64,000 bases of DNA from Ihuprevotella massiliensis (lineage in GTDB: Bacteria > Bacteroidota > Bacteroidia > Bacteroidales > Bacteroidaceae): positions 166,373-230,372 of the forward strand of contig LT608321.1 of assembly GCA_900095835.1 (NCBI GenBank). Direction: 5' to 3'. A model generated the notes under the pieces. The model searched no databases, was not told the DNA's origin, and was given only the letters and a program-made list of their open reading frames with translations. Positions 54,521-63,943 of this stretch are shown in pieces. Positions within the stretch are counted from its first letter, which is position 1. Each line of letters begins with the position of its first letter. Both the position numbers and the translations under genes were made by a program.

Positions 54521-55474
54521 TTAGCCACGTTGTTCGCTTCTGGCTTGTTGAGACAATTGATAGCTATTCCAAAGGTTATGAAAGATACTGTAGAACCCTC
54601 CAGCTAAGGAAGATAGAGGGTCAAAGAAGGTGAAACCTGCCCAAATAGCAAAGACGGTATTTTTCTGACCTATAGCTTGAGACGCTGCAACTAGACTGTG
54701 GTGCTTACGACCAATTATGCGACCAATTCCGAATTGTAATGCGCAACTCACAAGACTCACGAGACAAATGGAGAGTAGAGTGGAGAAGGGGGCTACACTA
54801 TGCATTAGGGCATGAGTACTTGTTGTGATGGCAAGCGTAAGACAAATAGCCCAAATGTGGAAGGCTAAGTCTTTTACTGCAAGAATTTGTTTTAATATCT
54901 GAGGAAAGTAAGTCCTAATTCCCCATGCTACAAAAAAAGGAAAGATGAGCATCGGGAAAACTTTTGCCATGATGCTCCACAAGGAAGTTAAAAATCCAAT
55001 TTGTGAGGGAATCATCAAACTTACCACTGTGGGGAGCAGTAGTGCTGCCAGCATATTAGCTAAGATGGTGTAGGAAATCACTCCTGCAACATCACCTTTC
55101 AGTTTGTCGGTAACAACAGCTGCAGAAGTTGCTGTTGGACAAATGAAGCACAGTAGAGCGCCTTCCGCTATAGGACGATAGGTGGGGTTAGCTCCTATAA
55201 TGAACATCGCTGCAATAGAAAACCCTAGCGTTTGCAGGATTAGCAAATAGCCATGCCAAGAAGTCAAGCGCAAACTGCGGGGTTCTACTTTGCAGAATGT
55301 GATCATTAGCATGACAAAAATAAGAATAGGCTGCAGCGTCTTAATCCAGTGCATTGCCATCGTCTTTGCGGCAGGATTGGGGAGATAATTGTCTCCTAGA
55401 AAATAGAGCAATACGCCTAATAATATGGCTATGGCAAGCATCCAAGTGCGCAATAGTAGCTTGAGTTTAATCAT
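54521..55474 (-). CDS. Bile acid:sodium symporter (BASS) family transporter
   Basis: 317 aa with nine or ten membrane helices. The BASS signature is recognisable as LLCFICPTATSAAVVTDKLKG (helix 4 region) and later FGIGRIIGRKHHSLVAASQAIGQKNT (helix 9 region). Known members carry bile acids, pantothenate or other organic anions with sodium. The substrate is not predictable here. It reads in the same direction as phoH but phoH has its own promoter. Confidence 0.82.
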   Translation of the reverse strand: MIKLKLLLRTWMLAIAILLGVLLYFLGDNYLPNPAAKTMAMHWIKTLQPILIFVMLMITFCKVEPRSLRLTSWHGYLLILQTLGFSIAAMFIIGANPTYRPIAEGALLCFICPTATSAAVVTDKLKGDVAGVISYTILANMLAALLLPTVVSLMIPSQIGFLTSLWSIMAKVFPMLIFPFFVAWGIRTYFPQILKQILAVKDLAFHIWAICLTLAITTSTHALMHSVAPFSTLLSICLVSLVSCALQFGIGRIIGRKHHSLVAASQAIGQKNTVFAIWAGFTFFDPLSSLAGGFYSIFHNLWNSYQLSQQARSEQRG

Positions 55475-55683
55475 TGTATTTGAGTGCTTATAAGTACTAG
55501 TGTTTAGTGGAGGGGGAAGTGTTAAATCTGAAGGCTCAAAAAAGCATGAGTTTTCATTGAAATAGCTTGAAGAAGTTTCAACATGAAGTGATTTTGAAGG
55601 TCAAACTCGACGAAAATATGAACTCGTCATTAATAAACTCGTATTTTATCAGAGTTTGTCTCTCTATTTCTACTATAATTGCT

Positions 55684-55760
55684 TGTAAAACGTCGGAGAA
55701 CTTTGCAATTTCGTCGGAGAAAATTTGAAAAACGTCGGACGTTTTTGCAATTATCTCCGA
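55684..55760. repeat. Intergenic 21-bp repeat array
   Basis: CGTCGGA occurs at 55691, 55712 and 55733, exactly 21 nt apart, within units of the form AAAACGTCGGAGAANTTTGN. An inverted partial copy (TTATCTCCGAGATAATCTCCG) follows. Core and period match the array translated inside the kinase gene at 13421-13489. Confidence 0.8.
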
Positions 55761-56050
55761 GATAATCTCCGCAACCGTTCTTCTGTCCCTCAATGAACTC
55801 TTCCATGAAGTGAGAAATCATGTACAGGAGCTTCTGGACTTCAATTTCTACGTTAAATAACGGTGTTCAAATTGTGAAGTTTTCTTTTAATGCTTGCCTG
55901 TTTTGCGGACTGTGATCAAAGTTACGTTGAATCTAGAGTCAGTGATTTAGCCCTTGTTAAGGGCTATGCTTATGTCTCTAAAGAAGAGAGTCTTTGACTA
56001 TCTGTTGAAGGGATGTTGGGATTTGCTATTCTTGTGGAGAAAGATATGCA

Positions 56051-56085
56051 AATCGGCTGAGTTTCATCATAAAACCCAGCCGATT
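56051..56085 (-). terminator. Terminator after HAD phosphatase gene
   Basis: AATCGGCTGAGTTT (56051-56064) pairs with AAACCCAGCCGATT (56072-56085), one G-U pair. Confidence 0.75.
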
Positions 56086-56099
56086 CATTTGTTTCGTAC

Positions 56100-56951
56100 T
56101 TATTCTTGCTTATCGTTGGGATAAAGGAGTTGCTCCAATGCGATAGCAATGCCGTCTTCGTCGTTAGAAATAGTGATGAAATCGGCAATTGCTTTGACTT
56201 CATCGACAGCATTTCCCATAGCAACGCCCATACCAGCGTATTCCAGCATGGAGAGATCATTGAAACCATCTCCAAAAGCCATTAGATCTTCACGCTTCAT
56301 GCCTAAATGAGCTAAGAGACGCTGAAGAGACTGCGCTTTATCGATGCCTTTTGGGGTGAGTTCTAGAAAGAAAGGAGCAGAACGGAATATCTCCATACGG
56401 TTGGAAAGCACTTCTTTCATCTTAGCTTCTAAGTCAACAAGGAGTTGAGGTTCTCCTGGAATAAGAAACTTGGTGGCACCTCCTTGAATAGCGCTTGCTT
56501 CAGCTACGAAATTTTCAGCTACGACGACTGGCATTCCGTTGATGCGTGCTTCTTCCGCTAAATATTCTCCTTCGTTGAAACTGGCTAAGATAGCGTTTGA
56601 CTGATAGGTGACAATAGGTAGTTTTGCACTTTCTGCAAAGGTATACAAGGTTGGAACTAGATCAGCATCAACAGTTTGGCTGTATATAGCTTTCTCTGTT
56701 CTCCAGTCTATAATTCTTCCTCCATTATAAGAAAGTACAAATCCACCGAATTTAGCTATTTGTAATTGTTTCGCTAAAGAAGAAATACCGTAAGTGGGTC
56801 GTCCAGAGGCTAATACTATGCGAACTCCCTCGTGTTGTGCTCGCATCAGTGCTTTAAAAGTGCGTGGAGTGATGACTTTTTGGCTGTTGGTTAGGGTGCC
56901 ATCTAAGTCTAATGCAATGATGCGATAGGAGAGAGGAGAGACTATCTTCAT
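56100..56951 (-). CDS. HAD-superfamily phosphatase, Cof type
   Basis: 283 aa from ATG 56951 (a longer start at 57017 overlaps the upstream gene by 16 nt). HAD motif I is IIALDLDGTLTNSQ, motif II VLASGRP, and motif IV ALMAFGDGFNDLSMLEYAG. The C2B cap is typical of sugar-phosphate or nucleotide phosphatases such as Cof/YbiV. It is cotranscribed with the YfcE-like phosphodiesterase gene upstream. Confidence 0.88.
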   Translation of the reverse strand: MKIVSPLSYRIIALDLDGTLTNSQKVITPRTFKALMRAQHEGVRIVLASGRPTYGISSLAKQLQIAKFGGFVLSYNGGRIIDWRTEKAIYSQTVDADLVPTLYTFAESAKLPIVTYQSNAILASFNEGEYLAEEARINGMPVVVAENFVAEASAIQGGATKFLIPGEPQLLVDLEAKMKEVLSNRMEIFRSAPFFLELTPKGIDKAQSLQRLLAHLGMKREDLMAFGDGFNDLSMLEYAGMGVAMGNAVDEVKAIADFITISNDEDGIAIALEQLLYPNDKQE

Positions 56952-57001
56952 TTTTGTCTGTGATTGTTTATGCCTGCTTAGAAGTCTGATGATGTAATTA
57001 G

Positions 57002-57544
57002 CTAGATTTGCATGCAATCTAATAATGTACCATCCAAATGATAGAGCGAGATTAGACCATCTTCGTAGGTGACAAATGTGGGAGGATTACCACCTTTGGG
57101 GAATGTTGGACTACCTGTGTTGACCAACACCGAACCATTTTCCATGCGCGTGATGTGAGGAAGATGTGTGTGTCCATTAAATAGGACATCAAATTTTGCT
57201 CGAGGCAAATGTTTTTCCCCATAAACATGACCGTGTGTAAGGAAAATGCGTGTGCCGTTGTCTACAACCCAAGCATAGTCTCCCATTAAATCAAAGTCGC
57301 AAAGCATTTGGTCTACTTCACTATCACAGTTTCCGCGCACGGCAATGATACTATCAGCTATGGTGTTAAGACGTTTTACGATACCTTGGGGATCAATCCC
57401 TTCGGGAATACGATTCCGCGGACCATAGTTAAGCAAATCCCCAACAAAAAGGAACTGTTCGCACTGCATATTGTCATAGTGCTCAAGTAATTTCTCAAGC
57501 ACTGGAAGTGATCCATGGATGTCCGAACAAATGAGGTACTTCAT
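57002..57544 (-). CDS. YfcE/MJ0936-type metallophosphodiesterase
   Basis: 180 aa calcineurin-like phosphoesterase. Metal ligands are in ICSDIHGSL, FVGDLLNYGPRN, RGNCDSE, THGHVYG and FNGHTHLPH, the full five-motif set. E. coli YfcE hydrolyses artificial phosphodiesters; the natural substrate is unknown. It lies 50 nt ahead of the HAD phosphatase gene, and the two probably form an operon. Confidence 0.9.
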   Translation of the reverse strand: MKYLICSDIHGSLPVLEKLLEHYDNMQCEQFLFVGDLLNYGPRNRIPEGIDPQGIVKRLNTIADSIIAVRGNCDSEVDQMLCDFDLMGDYAWVVDNGTRIFLTHGHVYGEKHLPRAKFDVLFNGHTHLPHITRMENGSVLVNTGSPTFPKGGNPPTFVTYEDGLISLYHLDGTLLDCMQI

Positions 57545-57591
57545 AATGAGGAAATTCTTTTGATTGTGGGAAACTGCAAAGTAAGTTTTGA

Positions 57592-58134
57592 TTAGAGAAA
57601 AAGCATGTCAGCTTTGACCCGGGCAACAGTCGTGGCGTCTACAAAGCGAGCGGCAATGGCAAAGGCAAACTCTGCAGCAGCTCTTGGGCCTTTTGCAGTG
57701 ATGATATGTCCATCTTCAACCACCAAATCACTAACCAGTTCTGCTCCTTCAAGCTCTTGTTCAAAACCTGGATAGCAAGTTGCACGGCGTTGTTTCAAAA
57801 TGCCATGTTTACCCAATACCATAGGTGCTGCACAGATGGCTGCAATGAGATTTTTGCAATCGTGGTGGTAGAGTAGTGCCTTTCTTAAACCTTCGTGAAT
57901 AAGAAGGTTGCGTGCCCCTGGCATACCACCCGGAAGAATGATACCATTGCTCTTATAGATTTCACTTTTACGGAATACGGTTTCCGCCATAATTGACATA
58001 TCATGTGAGCCATGGATAAGTCTGGTGCCGGCGACGGATACAATTTGTACCTCCAGACCACATCGTCTGAGAATATCTATCGTTGTTAGTGCTTCAATTT
58101 CTTCAAAACCATCAGCCAAAAATATGTGTAACAT
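57592..58134 (-). CDS. DJ-1/PfpI family protein
   Basis: 180 aa. MLHIFLADGFEEIEALTTID is the DJ-1 N-terminus with the conserved Glu; the nucleophile Cys is in AAICAAPMVLGKHGIL. Members act as glyoxalases, deglycase-like or redox-sensing proteins (YajL/ThiJ subgroup by overall look). It stands 47 nt upstream of the YfcE-like gene on the same strand. Confidence 0.9.
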   Translation of the reverse strand: MLHIFLADGFEEIEALTTIDILRRCGLEVQIVSVAGTRLIHGSHDMSIMAETVFRKSEIYKSNGIILPGGMPGARNLLIHEGLRKALLYHHDCKNLIAAICAAPMVLGKHGILKQRRATCYPGFEQELEGAELVSDLVVEDGHIITAKGPRAAAEFAFAIAARFVDATTVARVKADMLFL

Positions 58135-58223
58135 ATATCTTTAATCTTGTTTGCAAATCGTGCGCGAGCACACGAGGTTAATTCTATATCTGTGAGGCTA
58201 ATATTCACATGTTAGGTTTCTTC

Positions 58224-58949
58224 TTACTGAGCCAAAGGGGTAAGGCACTTAAGATATGCCTTTATGGTCTGTTCTAAGCCAAGGTAGAGTGCATCGCACA
58301 CGAGGGCATGACCAATGCTCACTTCATCGAGAAAGGGTATCTGCAGAGAGAAGTAGGCAAGGTTTTCCAAGCTCAAATCATGACCTGCATTGATGCCTAG
58401 TCCGATGTTGCGGCAGTGATGGGCACAATCAACATAGGGCGCGATGGCTTCTTGACGATTGACCTTATAGTTTGAAGCGTATGGCTCTGTGTAAAGTTCT
58501 ATTCGGTCGGCTCCGCAACGAAGGGCATAATCAGCCATTTCCTTGTCTGGATCTATAAAAATAGAGACTCTCACATTTGCTTCGTGAAAACGGGCAATAA
58601 TAGGGGTGAGAAAGTCGGCTTTCTCCTTAGTGTTCCAGCCAGCATTGGAAGTGAGTTGGTCTGGAGCATCAGGCACGAGCGTCACTTGCGCAGGTTTAAC
58701 AGCACAGACGAGAGCGATGAAGTCTTCACTTGGATATCCCTCAATATTGAACTCTGTGTTGATGCATTTTTTCAGCTCAAGTACATCAGAGCGGCGAATA
58801 TGTCGCTCATCAGGTCTCGGATGTACAGTGATGCCTTGTCCTCCAAATTGTTCGCAATCTCGAGCCACTTGTAGTAAATCGGGATTGTTGCCACCACGTG
58901 CATTACGTAATGTAGCAAATTTATTGATATTTACGCTCAGTTTCGTCAT
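58224..58949 (-). CDS. pdxJ: Pyridoxine 5'-phosphate synthase
   Basis: 241 aa TIM-barrel enzyme that condenses 1-deoxyxylulose-5-phosphate with 3-amino-2-oxopropyl phosphate in the DXP-dependent vitamin B6 pathway. [35 protein letters not shown] and [13 protein letters not shown] are family motifs. The ATG at 58949 gives the usual start. It is divergent from nadK. pdxA and pdxB are not in the window. Confidence 0.95.
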   Translation of the reverse strand: MTKLSVNINKFATLRNARGGNNPDLLQVARDCEQFGGQGITVHPRPDERHIRRSDVLELKKCINTEFNIEGYPSEDFIALVCAVKPAQVTLVPDAPDQLTSNAGWNTKEKADFLTPIIARFHEANVRVSIFIDPDKEMADYALRCGADRIELYTEPYASNYKVNRQEAIAPYVDCAHHCRNIGLGINAGHDLSLENLAYFSLQIPFLDEVSIGHALVCDALYLGLEQTIKAYLKCLTPLAQ

Positions 58950-59092
58950 AAATGCTTGGTATAATGAGGAGAATACTGTAATTTTGCTCAAAGAAGCAAG
59001 GAACTCCCTTCCTCATTTATGTCGCGAAATTACGAAAATGTTTCAAATAATGCGCATCCTACGGGGTGAAATGCGGCAATTTACAAATTATT

Positions 59093-59980
59093 ATGCACTG
59101 TTCTCCTCAAAGAATTGCCTTATTTGGCAAGAGTTATAACACAGATAAACTCAACTGTGCTCTTCAGATTATTCACAAGTTACAACATCTTGGTCTAGAT
59201 GTTCTTGTGACAGAGGATTTTATGTCTTTGTTGCATGAACATGCTCCTGATGCTACTGCGCATGTGCACAGCTTTTCTTTGGGAGATTGTCAAGCAAATC
59301 TTGCTATTTCGATAGGAGGTGATGGCACCTTTCTATATACTGCAGAGCGTCTACGCAATAGTCCGATTCCCATCCTTGGTGTAAATCTTGGAAGATTAGG
59401 TTTTTTGGCTGAAGTGACTCCTGAAATTTTGAATGAGGCCTTAGAGCATATCACAGAGGGAAATTACTATATTAATGAGCGTAGTCTGATAGAAGTAAAG
59501 ACGTTGGGTGAAGAGATTGAGACCTATCCCTTCGCTCTCAATGATGTTGCCCTTTTAAAGCATGATAATGCTTCTCTTATAGATGTTGAAACGCGAGTAG
59601 ATGGCGAATTGCTTACTAAATATGTTGCCGATGGACTCGTGATAAGTACCCCGACTGGTTCCACAGCCTATTCTTTGTCTGTAGGTGGTCCTGTGCTAGA
59701 TCCTCAGTCAGCAGCCTTTTGTCTTTCACCAGTGGCACCACATAGTTTAACGATGCGTCCTATTGTACTTCGCGATGACGTACAAATAAAACTGAAGGTG
59801 CACAGTCGCACAGAGCGTTTTTTGTTATCGATTGATGGGCGTAGCCAAAGTTTTTCGACAGACACCGAAGTGACATTGGCAAAGGCTAGTTATAATGTGT
59901 CCGTGGTGCATCTACATCCTAATTCTTTTTTCCGCGCTTTGAATAAGAAGATGATGTGGGGAGAAGACATCCGTGGATAA
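59093..59980 (+). CDS. nadK: NAD kinase
   Basis: 295 aa ATP-NAD kinase making NADP. The GGDG motif is in LAISIGGDGTFLYTAERL; LGRLGFLAEV and LVISTPTGSTAYSLSVGGP are the substrate-binding regions. The ATG at 59093 is chosen over an in-frame GTG at 59066, because it gives a typical N-terminus (MHCSPQRIALFGKSY). It is divergent from pdxJ and 78 nt ahead of the ABC exporter. Confidence 0.95.
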   Translation: MHCSPQRIALFGKSYNTDKLNCALQIIHKLQHLGLDVLVTEDFMSLLHEHAPDATAHVHSFSLGDCQANLAISIGGDGTFLYTAERLRNSPIPILGVNLGRLGFLAEVTPEILNEALEHITEGNYYINERSLIEVKTLGEEIETYPFALNDVALLKHDNASLIDVETRVDGELLTKYVADGLVISTPTGSTAYSLSVGGPVLDPQSAAFCLSPVAPHSLTMRPIVLRDDVQIKLKVHSRTERFLLSIDGRSQSFSTDTEVTLAKASYNVSVVHLHPNSFFRALNKKMMWGEDIRG

Positions 59981-60058
59981 AAAGTTACTGCGTACTACCT
60001 CCAGACTGCTTATACTGGAGAACCACTACCTTGTTTTATAAGATTTACTAGTATAACA

Positions 60059-61747
60059 ATGAAACTAGACTTCCTGTCCTATTGGCATTTTATAGTTTGG
60101 ATGAAGCGGTATTGGCTGACTTATCGTTGGTGGAATATCCTAAATCTCATCCTTGGTACAATAGGAGTGGTCTTAAGTCTGTGTTTTGTTTATCTATTCA
60201 AAACAGCCATTGACATTGCAACAGGTGCTCAAACAGGGAATCTTGTGCTTATCTTGTTTTTTTATGTAGTGGGTACTGTTCTAGAACGCACACTTAGTTT
60301 TGTGGGGAATTGGTTGAGTACATTGCTTTTCACAAAAACAGAGAAGGATATGCGTATGTCTCTCTTTAATACTTTGATGTCTAGTGATTGGCAGCAACTA
60401 CAACAATATCATAGCGGAGATGTGCAAAGTAGAATCTCCAAAGATGTTGATTATTTGGTAGGAATGACTGTAAATACATTCCCTGCTGTATTCATGATGC
60501 TGTTTCAGCTCACTGGGGCTTTCGTTTATCTTTGTTTCTTAGACTATAAACTCGCTCTTTGTTTACTCGTAATAACTCCTTTGGTCTTTTTGCTCCGTCG
60601 TTTATATATTAAGAAACAGCGCGAACTAACTCGTGATGTTCGTGAACAAGATACAGACGTTTTATCTAGATATCAAGAAGCTACACAACACCTTCTTGTG
60701 ATTAAGACAAATCATGCATATGAGGTGATCAGACAGAGGTTAGACTCTGCTCAAACTATTTTGGAAGAAAAGATTAAGCGTAGATTGAAATTTTCTATTC
60801 GTCCCTTTCTTCTGATGCGTTTAGGTTTTGATTTGACCTATTTAGTCGTTTTTGTTTGGGGAGTTGTAGGCTTGCAAAATCAATGGATTACTTATGGTGC
60901 ACTTATGGCGTATGTGCAATTGGTGGCACGAGTGCAGTCACCATTGAAGAACTTGTCTCAATATGTCAATGCGCTTATACAAGGCCATATAGCCTTCGAA
61001 CGCGTCTCTACTTTGGAAGGTTTATCATTAGATGTATATGGTAAGGAATTAAACACAGAAGAAAGCGATGAGCCAACCATTATCAAGCAACAAATAAGGA
61101 AAGGGGAGGCAGATTTCTGTTTATGTCTATCTAATGTTCATTACCAGTATGCTCCGGATGCTCGCATGGTCTTGACTGATTTCTGCTGTAAATTTCCACA
61201 AGGTAGTATAACTGCTATTTTAGGGGAGACAGGATCAGGGAAGACTACGCTCATTCGTTTGCTATTGGGACTCATTACTCCCCAAAAGGGTGCGGTTGAG
61301 TGGTGTTTGCAGGATCAAAGATGTCCTTATGGCTTCTTAGGTAGAGAAGCTATTGCCTACGTACCACAAGGCAACACCTTACTCTCAGGAACAATTCGTG
61401 AAAATCTTCTTTTGGCTAATTCTACAGCTACAGAGGAGGAAATGAATGATGCATTGTTTGTGGCTGCTGCAGATTTTGCTTTTGCTTTTCCCCAAGGCTT
61501 GGATACAGCTTGTCAGGAATTTGGAGGGGGATTGTCAGAAGGGCAGGCCCAGCGTATTTGTATAGCTCGTGCTCTACTTCGTCCTTGTCCGATATTAATT
61601 TTTGATGAAAGTACCTCTGCTCTAGACATCGCTACTGAAAAGCTGGTTATTGAACGCTTAGTGTCGAGCTGTAAGGGCAAGACCATGATATTTGTCACGC
61701 ATCGGGCTGCTGTGCTAGAGCATTGCTCACAAATAATTCAATTGTAG
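60059..61747 (+). CDS. ABC exporter half-transporter
   Basis: 562 aa: an N-terminal six-helix type IV exporter domain (about 20-310) and a C-terminal ATPase with Walker A LGETGSGKTTLIRLL, signature GGGLSEGQAQRICIARALL and Walker B CPILIFDESTSALD, then the H-loop VTHRAA. It resembles MsbA-like or lipid/peptide exporters that work as homodimers. No accessory gene reveals the substrate. Confidence 0.9.
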   Translation: MKLDFLSYWHFIVWMKRYWLTYRWWNILNLILGTIGVVLSLCFVYLFKTAIDIATGAQTGNLVLILFFYVVGTVLERTLSFVGNWLSTLLFTKTEKDMRMSLFNTLMSSDWQQLQQYHSGDVQSRISKDVDYLVGMTVNTFPAVFMMLFQLTGAFVYLCFLDYKLALCLLVITPLVFLLRRLYIKKQRELTRDVREQDTDVLSRYQEATQHLLVIKTNHAYEVIRQRLDSAQTILEEKIKRRLKFSIRPFLLMRLGFDLTYLVVFVWGVVGLQNQWITYGALMAYVQLVARVQSPLKNLSQYVNALIQGHIAFERVSTLEGLSLDVYGKELNTEESDEPTIIKQQIRKGEADFCLCLSNVHYQYAPDARMVLTDFCCKFPQGSITAILGETGSGKTTLIRLLLGLITPQKGAVEWCLQDQRCPYGFLGREAIAYVPQGNTLLSGTIRENLLLANSTATEEEMNDALFVAAADFAFAFPQGLDTACQEFGGGLSEGQAQRICIARALLRPCPILIFDESTSALDIATEKLVIERLVSSCKGKTMIFVTHRAAVLEHCSQIIQL

Positions 61748-61856
61748 ACTTTGCATAAACTTCTAATCAATAATAGCTATACACTATATAATTGGTAAGT
61801 AGACCTATCATCTTCAACCAAACAACAAGAAAAACAACAGATTTCTCATCATTTTG

Positions 61857-61888
61857 TTTGGAAGAAATATAGAAAGGCTGTACCTTTG
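61857..61888 (+). promoter_or_regulatory. Promoter of HAD/metallophosphoesterase unit
   Basis: TTTG at 61857-61860, a 20-nt spacer and TACCTTTG at 61881-61888. Transcription would start near 61895, giving a leader of about 160 nt. Confidence 0.65.
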
Positions 61889-61926
61889 CAATGTTTTCAT
61901 GGTATTAGATTTAAGGTTAAAAGAAG

Positions 61927-61959
61927 ATTGGTTGTCGGGAGACAATCAATTTTTATTTT
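61927..61959 (+). terminator. Intrinsic terminator inside leader of HAD gene
   Basis: ATTGGTTGTC (61927-61936), GGGA loop, GACAATCAAT (61941-61950), ten paired positions with one G-U, followed by TTTTTATTTT. It is about 30 nt after the predicted transcript start and about 100 nt before the HAD gene, which suggests attenuation or a very short RNA. Confidence 0.6.
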
Positions 61960-62055
61960 ATACCTACCGCATCTTATGCATTTCTTGCCGTACGAATAGA
62001 AATCGTTTCTATCGTTCCTTATTCCTCATTCTTTTCATAAACAATTGTACTACAG

Positions 62056-62700
62056 ATGAAAGTTGCTCTCTTTGATTTAGATGGTGTACTCATTGATACC
62101 GAAGGTCAATATGAATCTTTTTGGCGAAAGATAGGTCAGGACTTTTTGCCAGAACAACCAAGTTTTGCGCAAGACATCAAAGGTATGTCGTTAGGGCAGA
62201 TCTACCAGACTTATTTTCCTGGCTTAGAGTCTTTGCAAAAGGAAATGACTTGTCGTCTTAATGCTTTTGAGAAAGAGATGCATTATCCGATTTTTGAAAG
62301 TGTCCTCCCCTTTCTCAAGCGATTACAAGAGATGCACGTGCGATGTGCTGTAGTGACCAGTAGTAATAAAGAAAAGATGAAACAAGTCTATGCTGAGCAC
62401 CCTGAATTTTCTAGCTATTTCTCTAAGATTTTTACAGCTGAACATGTACAACACTCCAAGCCAATGCCAGATTGTTATCTGAATGCGGCTAAAGTTTTAG
62501 AGGTAGCTCCAGAAAAATGTGTCATCTTCGAAGACAGTATTAATGGGCTTAAGGCAGGACGTGATAGCGGAGCGCAAGTTGTTGCATTAGCAACCTCTTT
62601 GTCTCGTGAAGTTTTGACAAACCATGAGAACTCCAAGTTGTATGATATGTTGGTAGATAATTTTAGGCAGATTGCGCCCGAAGCTCTTTTCGCTGATTAG
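62056..62700 (+). CDS. HAD phosphatase, beta-phosphoglucomutase-like
   Basis: 214 aa. HAD motif I ALFDLDGVLIDTE, motif II CAVVTSSNKEKM, Lys motif SKPMPDCYLNAAKVL and motif IV CVIFEDSINGLKAG. The helical cap fits the phosphoglycolate phosphatase/beta-PGM group acting on small sugar phosphates. A terminator sits in its leader. A 58-codon frame from ATG 61900 overlaps its start and has no family resemblance. Confidence 0.9.
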   Translation: MKVALFDLDGVLIDTEGQYESFWRKIGQDFLPEQPSFAQDIKGMSLGQIYQTYFPGLESLQKEMTCRLNAFEKEMHYPIFESVLPFLKRLQEMHVRCAVVTSSNKEKMKQVYAEHPEFSSYFSKIFTAEHVQHSKPMPDCYLNAAKVLEVAPEKCVIFEDSINGLKAGRDSGAQVVALATSLSREVLTNHENSKLYDMLVDNFRQIAPEALFAD

Positions 62701-62851
62701 AGGCTTTTTCTCAGTACTTGAAAGAGGCATATTATGGTTTTATTGGCATAATCTTTGCTCATTAACTAGGACAAAGTTTGTGTGCGAATTTACACAGCAA
62801 GGACTGAAAGATAGAAGTAAAAAATATATCAAGAACAAAATATATAGACGT

Positions 62852-63943
62852 ATGAATATTCCTCCCATTGCCTTCCTTTTCATGCTCTTGCCTATAGTCG
62901 GACAATTATACATCTCCTATGGAGTTTGGCAGATTCTACCCGACATTTTGTGGTTGAAGATTATAACTATCACGCTGATGACTTTAGCTTTCTTGTTGTT
63001 TTTTGTCGCAATGAGTGGTTGGCTTGACAAACTTCCATTAGAATTAGCCACCATTAGCTACAATGTTGGTACTTCATGGCTTATTGTTCTGCTTTATATG
63101 TTTATACTTTTTGCAGTGATTCATGTAGGTGGATGGTTATCATGGATACCTAAGCAATATATTCAGCAGAGCTATATAGGAGCGGCTTTGCTTGGTGGTC
63201 TTCTCTTAGGTTTGTTTGCTTACGCACGTTATCATTATGAGGATAAAAAACGAGTAGAACTTGTGCTTGATGGTAAGGGTAAGATTAAAGAACCAAAGAA
63301 GCTAGTATTAGTTAGTGATCTTCATTTGGGGTATCATAATCGACGTCGTGATCTTCACCGTTGGCTGGAACAAATCAAAGCTGAAAAGCCCGATGCTCTT
63401 TTAATTGCAGGTGATTTGATAGATAGAACTATCAAACCTGTTAATGAAGAAGGTGCTGAAGAAGAATTCAAAAAACTAGGTTTTCCCGTCTATGCTATTT
63501 ATGGCAATCATGATTATTACACAGGAGTTGCAGCGGATCGTAAGTTTTGCGAAAGAGCAGGAATTCAGCTTCTTAAAGATGAAGTGGCTTATTTCGGAAA
63601 CTTTGCTATAGTTGGCAGAGACGACAGAACTAATGTTAATCGTATGACATTGGCACAACTAATGGATGGAATTGATCGATCTAAGTACATCATTGATTTA
63701 GACCACCAACCTTATAATTTAGAGGAAGCTGAAGTAAATGGAGTCGATTTAGAATTTGCAGGACATACTCATTATGGACAAGTTTGGCCTGGAAACTGGG
63801 TGACACAAGCTATGTATGAAAATGCTTATGGGCTTTCTAGACGTAATGCCACAACTTATTATGTAAGTTCTGGATTAGGCATTTGGGGGGCAAAGTTTCG
63901 CATTGGCACTCAAAGCGAATACGTTGTTGTCACTTTCAAATAG
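62852..63943 (+). CDS. Membrane-anchored metallophosphoesterase
   Basis: 363 aa. Four membrane helices (about 5-25, 30-52, 65-90, 105-125) are followed by a calcineurin-like phosphoesterase domain with LVSDLHLGYHNRRRD, IAGDLIDR, YGNHDYY and FAGHTHYGQVWPG. This matches YkuE/YaeI-type phosphoesterases, which act on lipid or undecaprenyl phosphates in some cases. The ATG at 62852 is chosen because upstream in-frame codons overlap the HAD gene and add no helix. It may share the HAD transcript. Confidence 0.88.
   Translation: MNIPPIAFLFMLLPIVGQLYISYGVWQILPDILWLKIITITLMTLAFLLFFVAMSGWLDKLPLELATISYNVGTSWLIVLLYMFILFAVIHVGGWLSWIPKQYIQQSYIGAALLGGLLLGLFAYARYHYEDKKRVELVLDGKGKIKEPKKLVLVSDLHLGYHNRRRDLHRWLEQIKAEKPDALLIAGDLIDRTIKPVNEEGAEEEFKKLGFPVYAIYGNHDYYTGVAADRKFCERAGIQLLKDEVAYFGNFAIVGRDDRTNVNRMTLAQLMDGIDRSKYIIDLDHQPYNLEEAEVNGVDLEFAGHTHYGQVWPGNWVTQAMYENAYGLSRRNATTYYVSSGLGIWGAKFRIGTQSEYVVVTFK

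Larger units (their letters stand above)
55475..56099. other. Gene-free stretch with 21-bp repeats
   Basis: No credible gene. Two overlapping minus-strand frames of about 60-70 codons across 55578-55821 are by-products of the repeat at 55684-55760. The right end holds the terminator of the HAD gene. Confidence 0.6.

Noticed and set aside
55578-55821. Two overlapping short minus-strand frames with repeated SDV/KNVRRF-like peptides
   Set aside because: They arise from the 21-bp repeat read in two frames; neither has a plausible start context.
61900-62075. 58-codon frame overlapping the HAD gene start
   Set aside because: It crosses the leader terminator and has no family match; as a regulatory leader peptide it shows no clear run of one amino acid.
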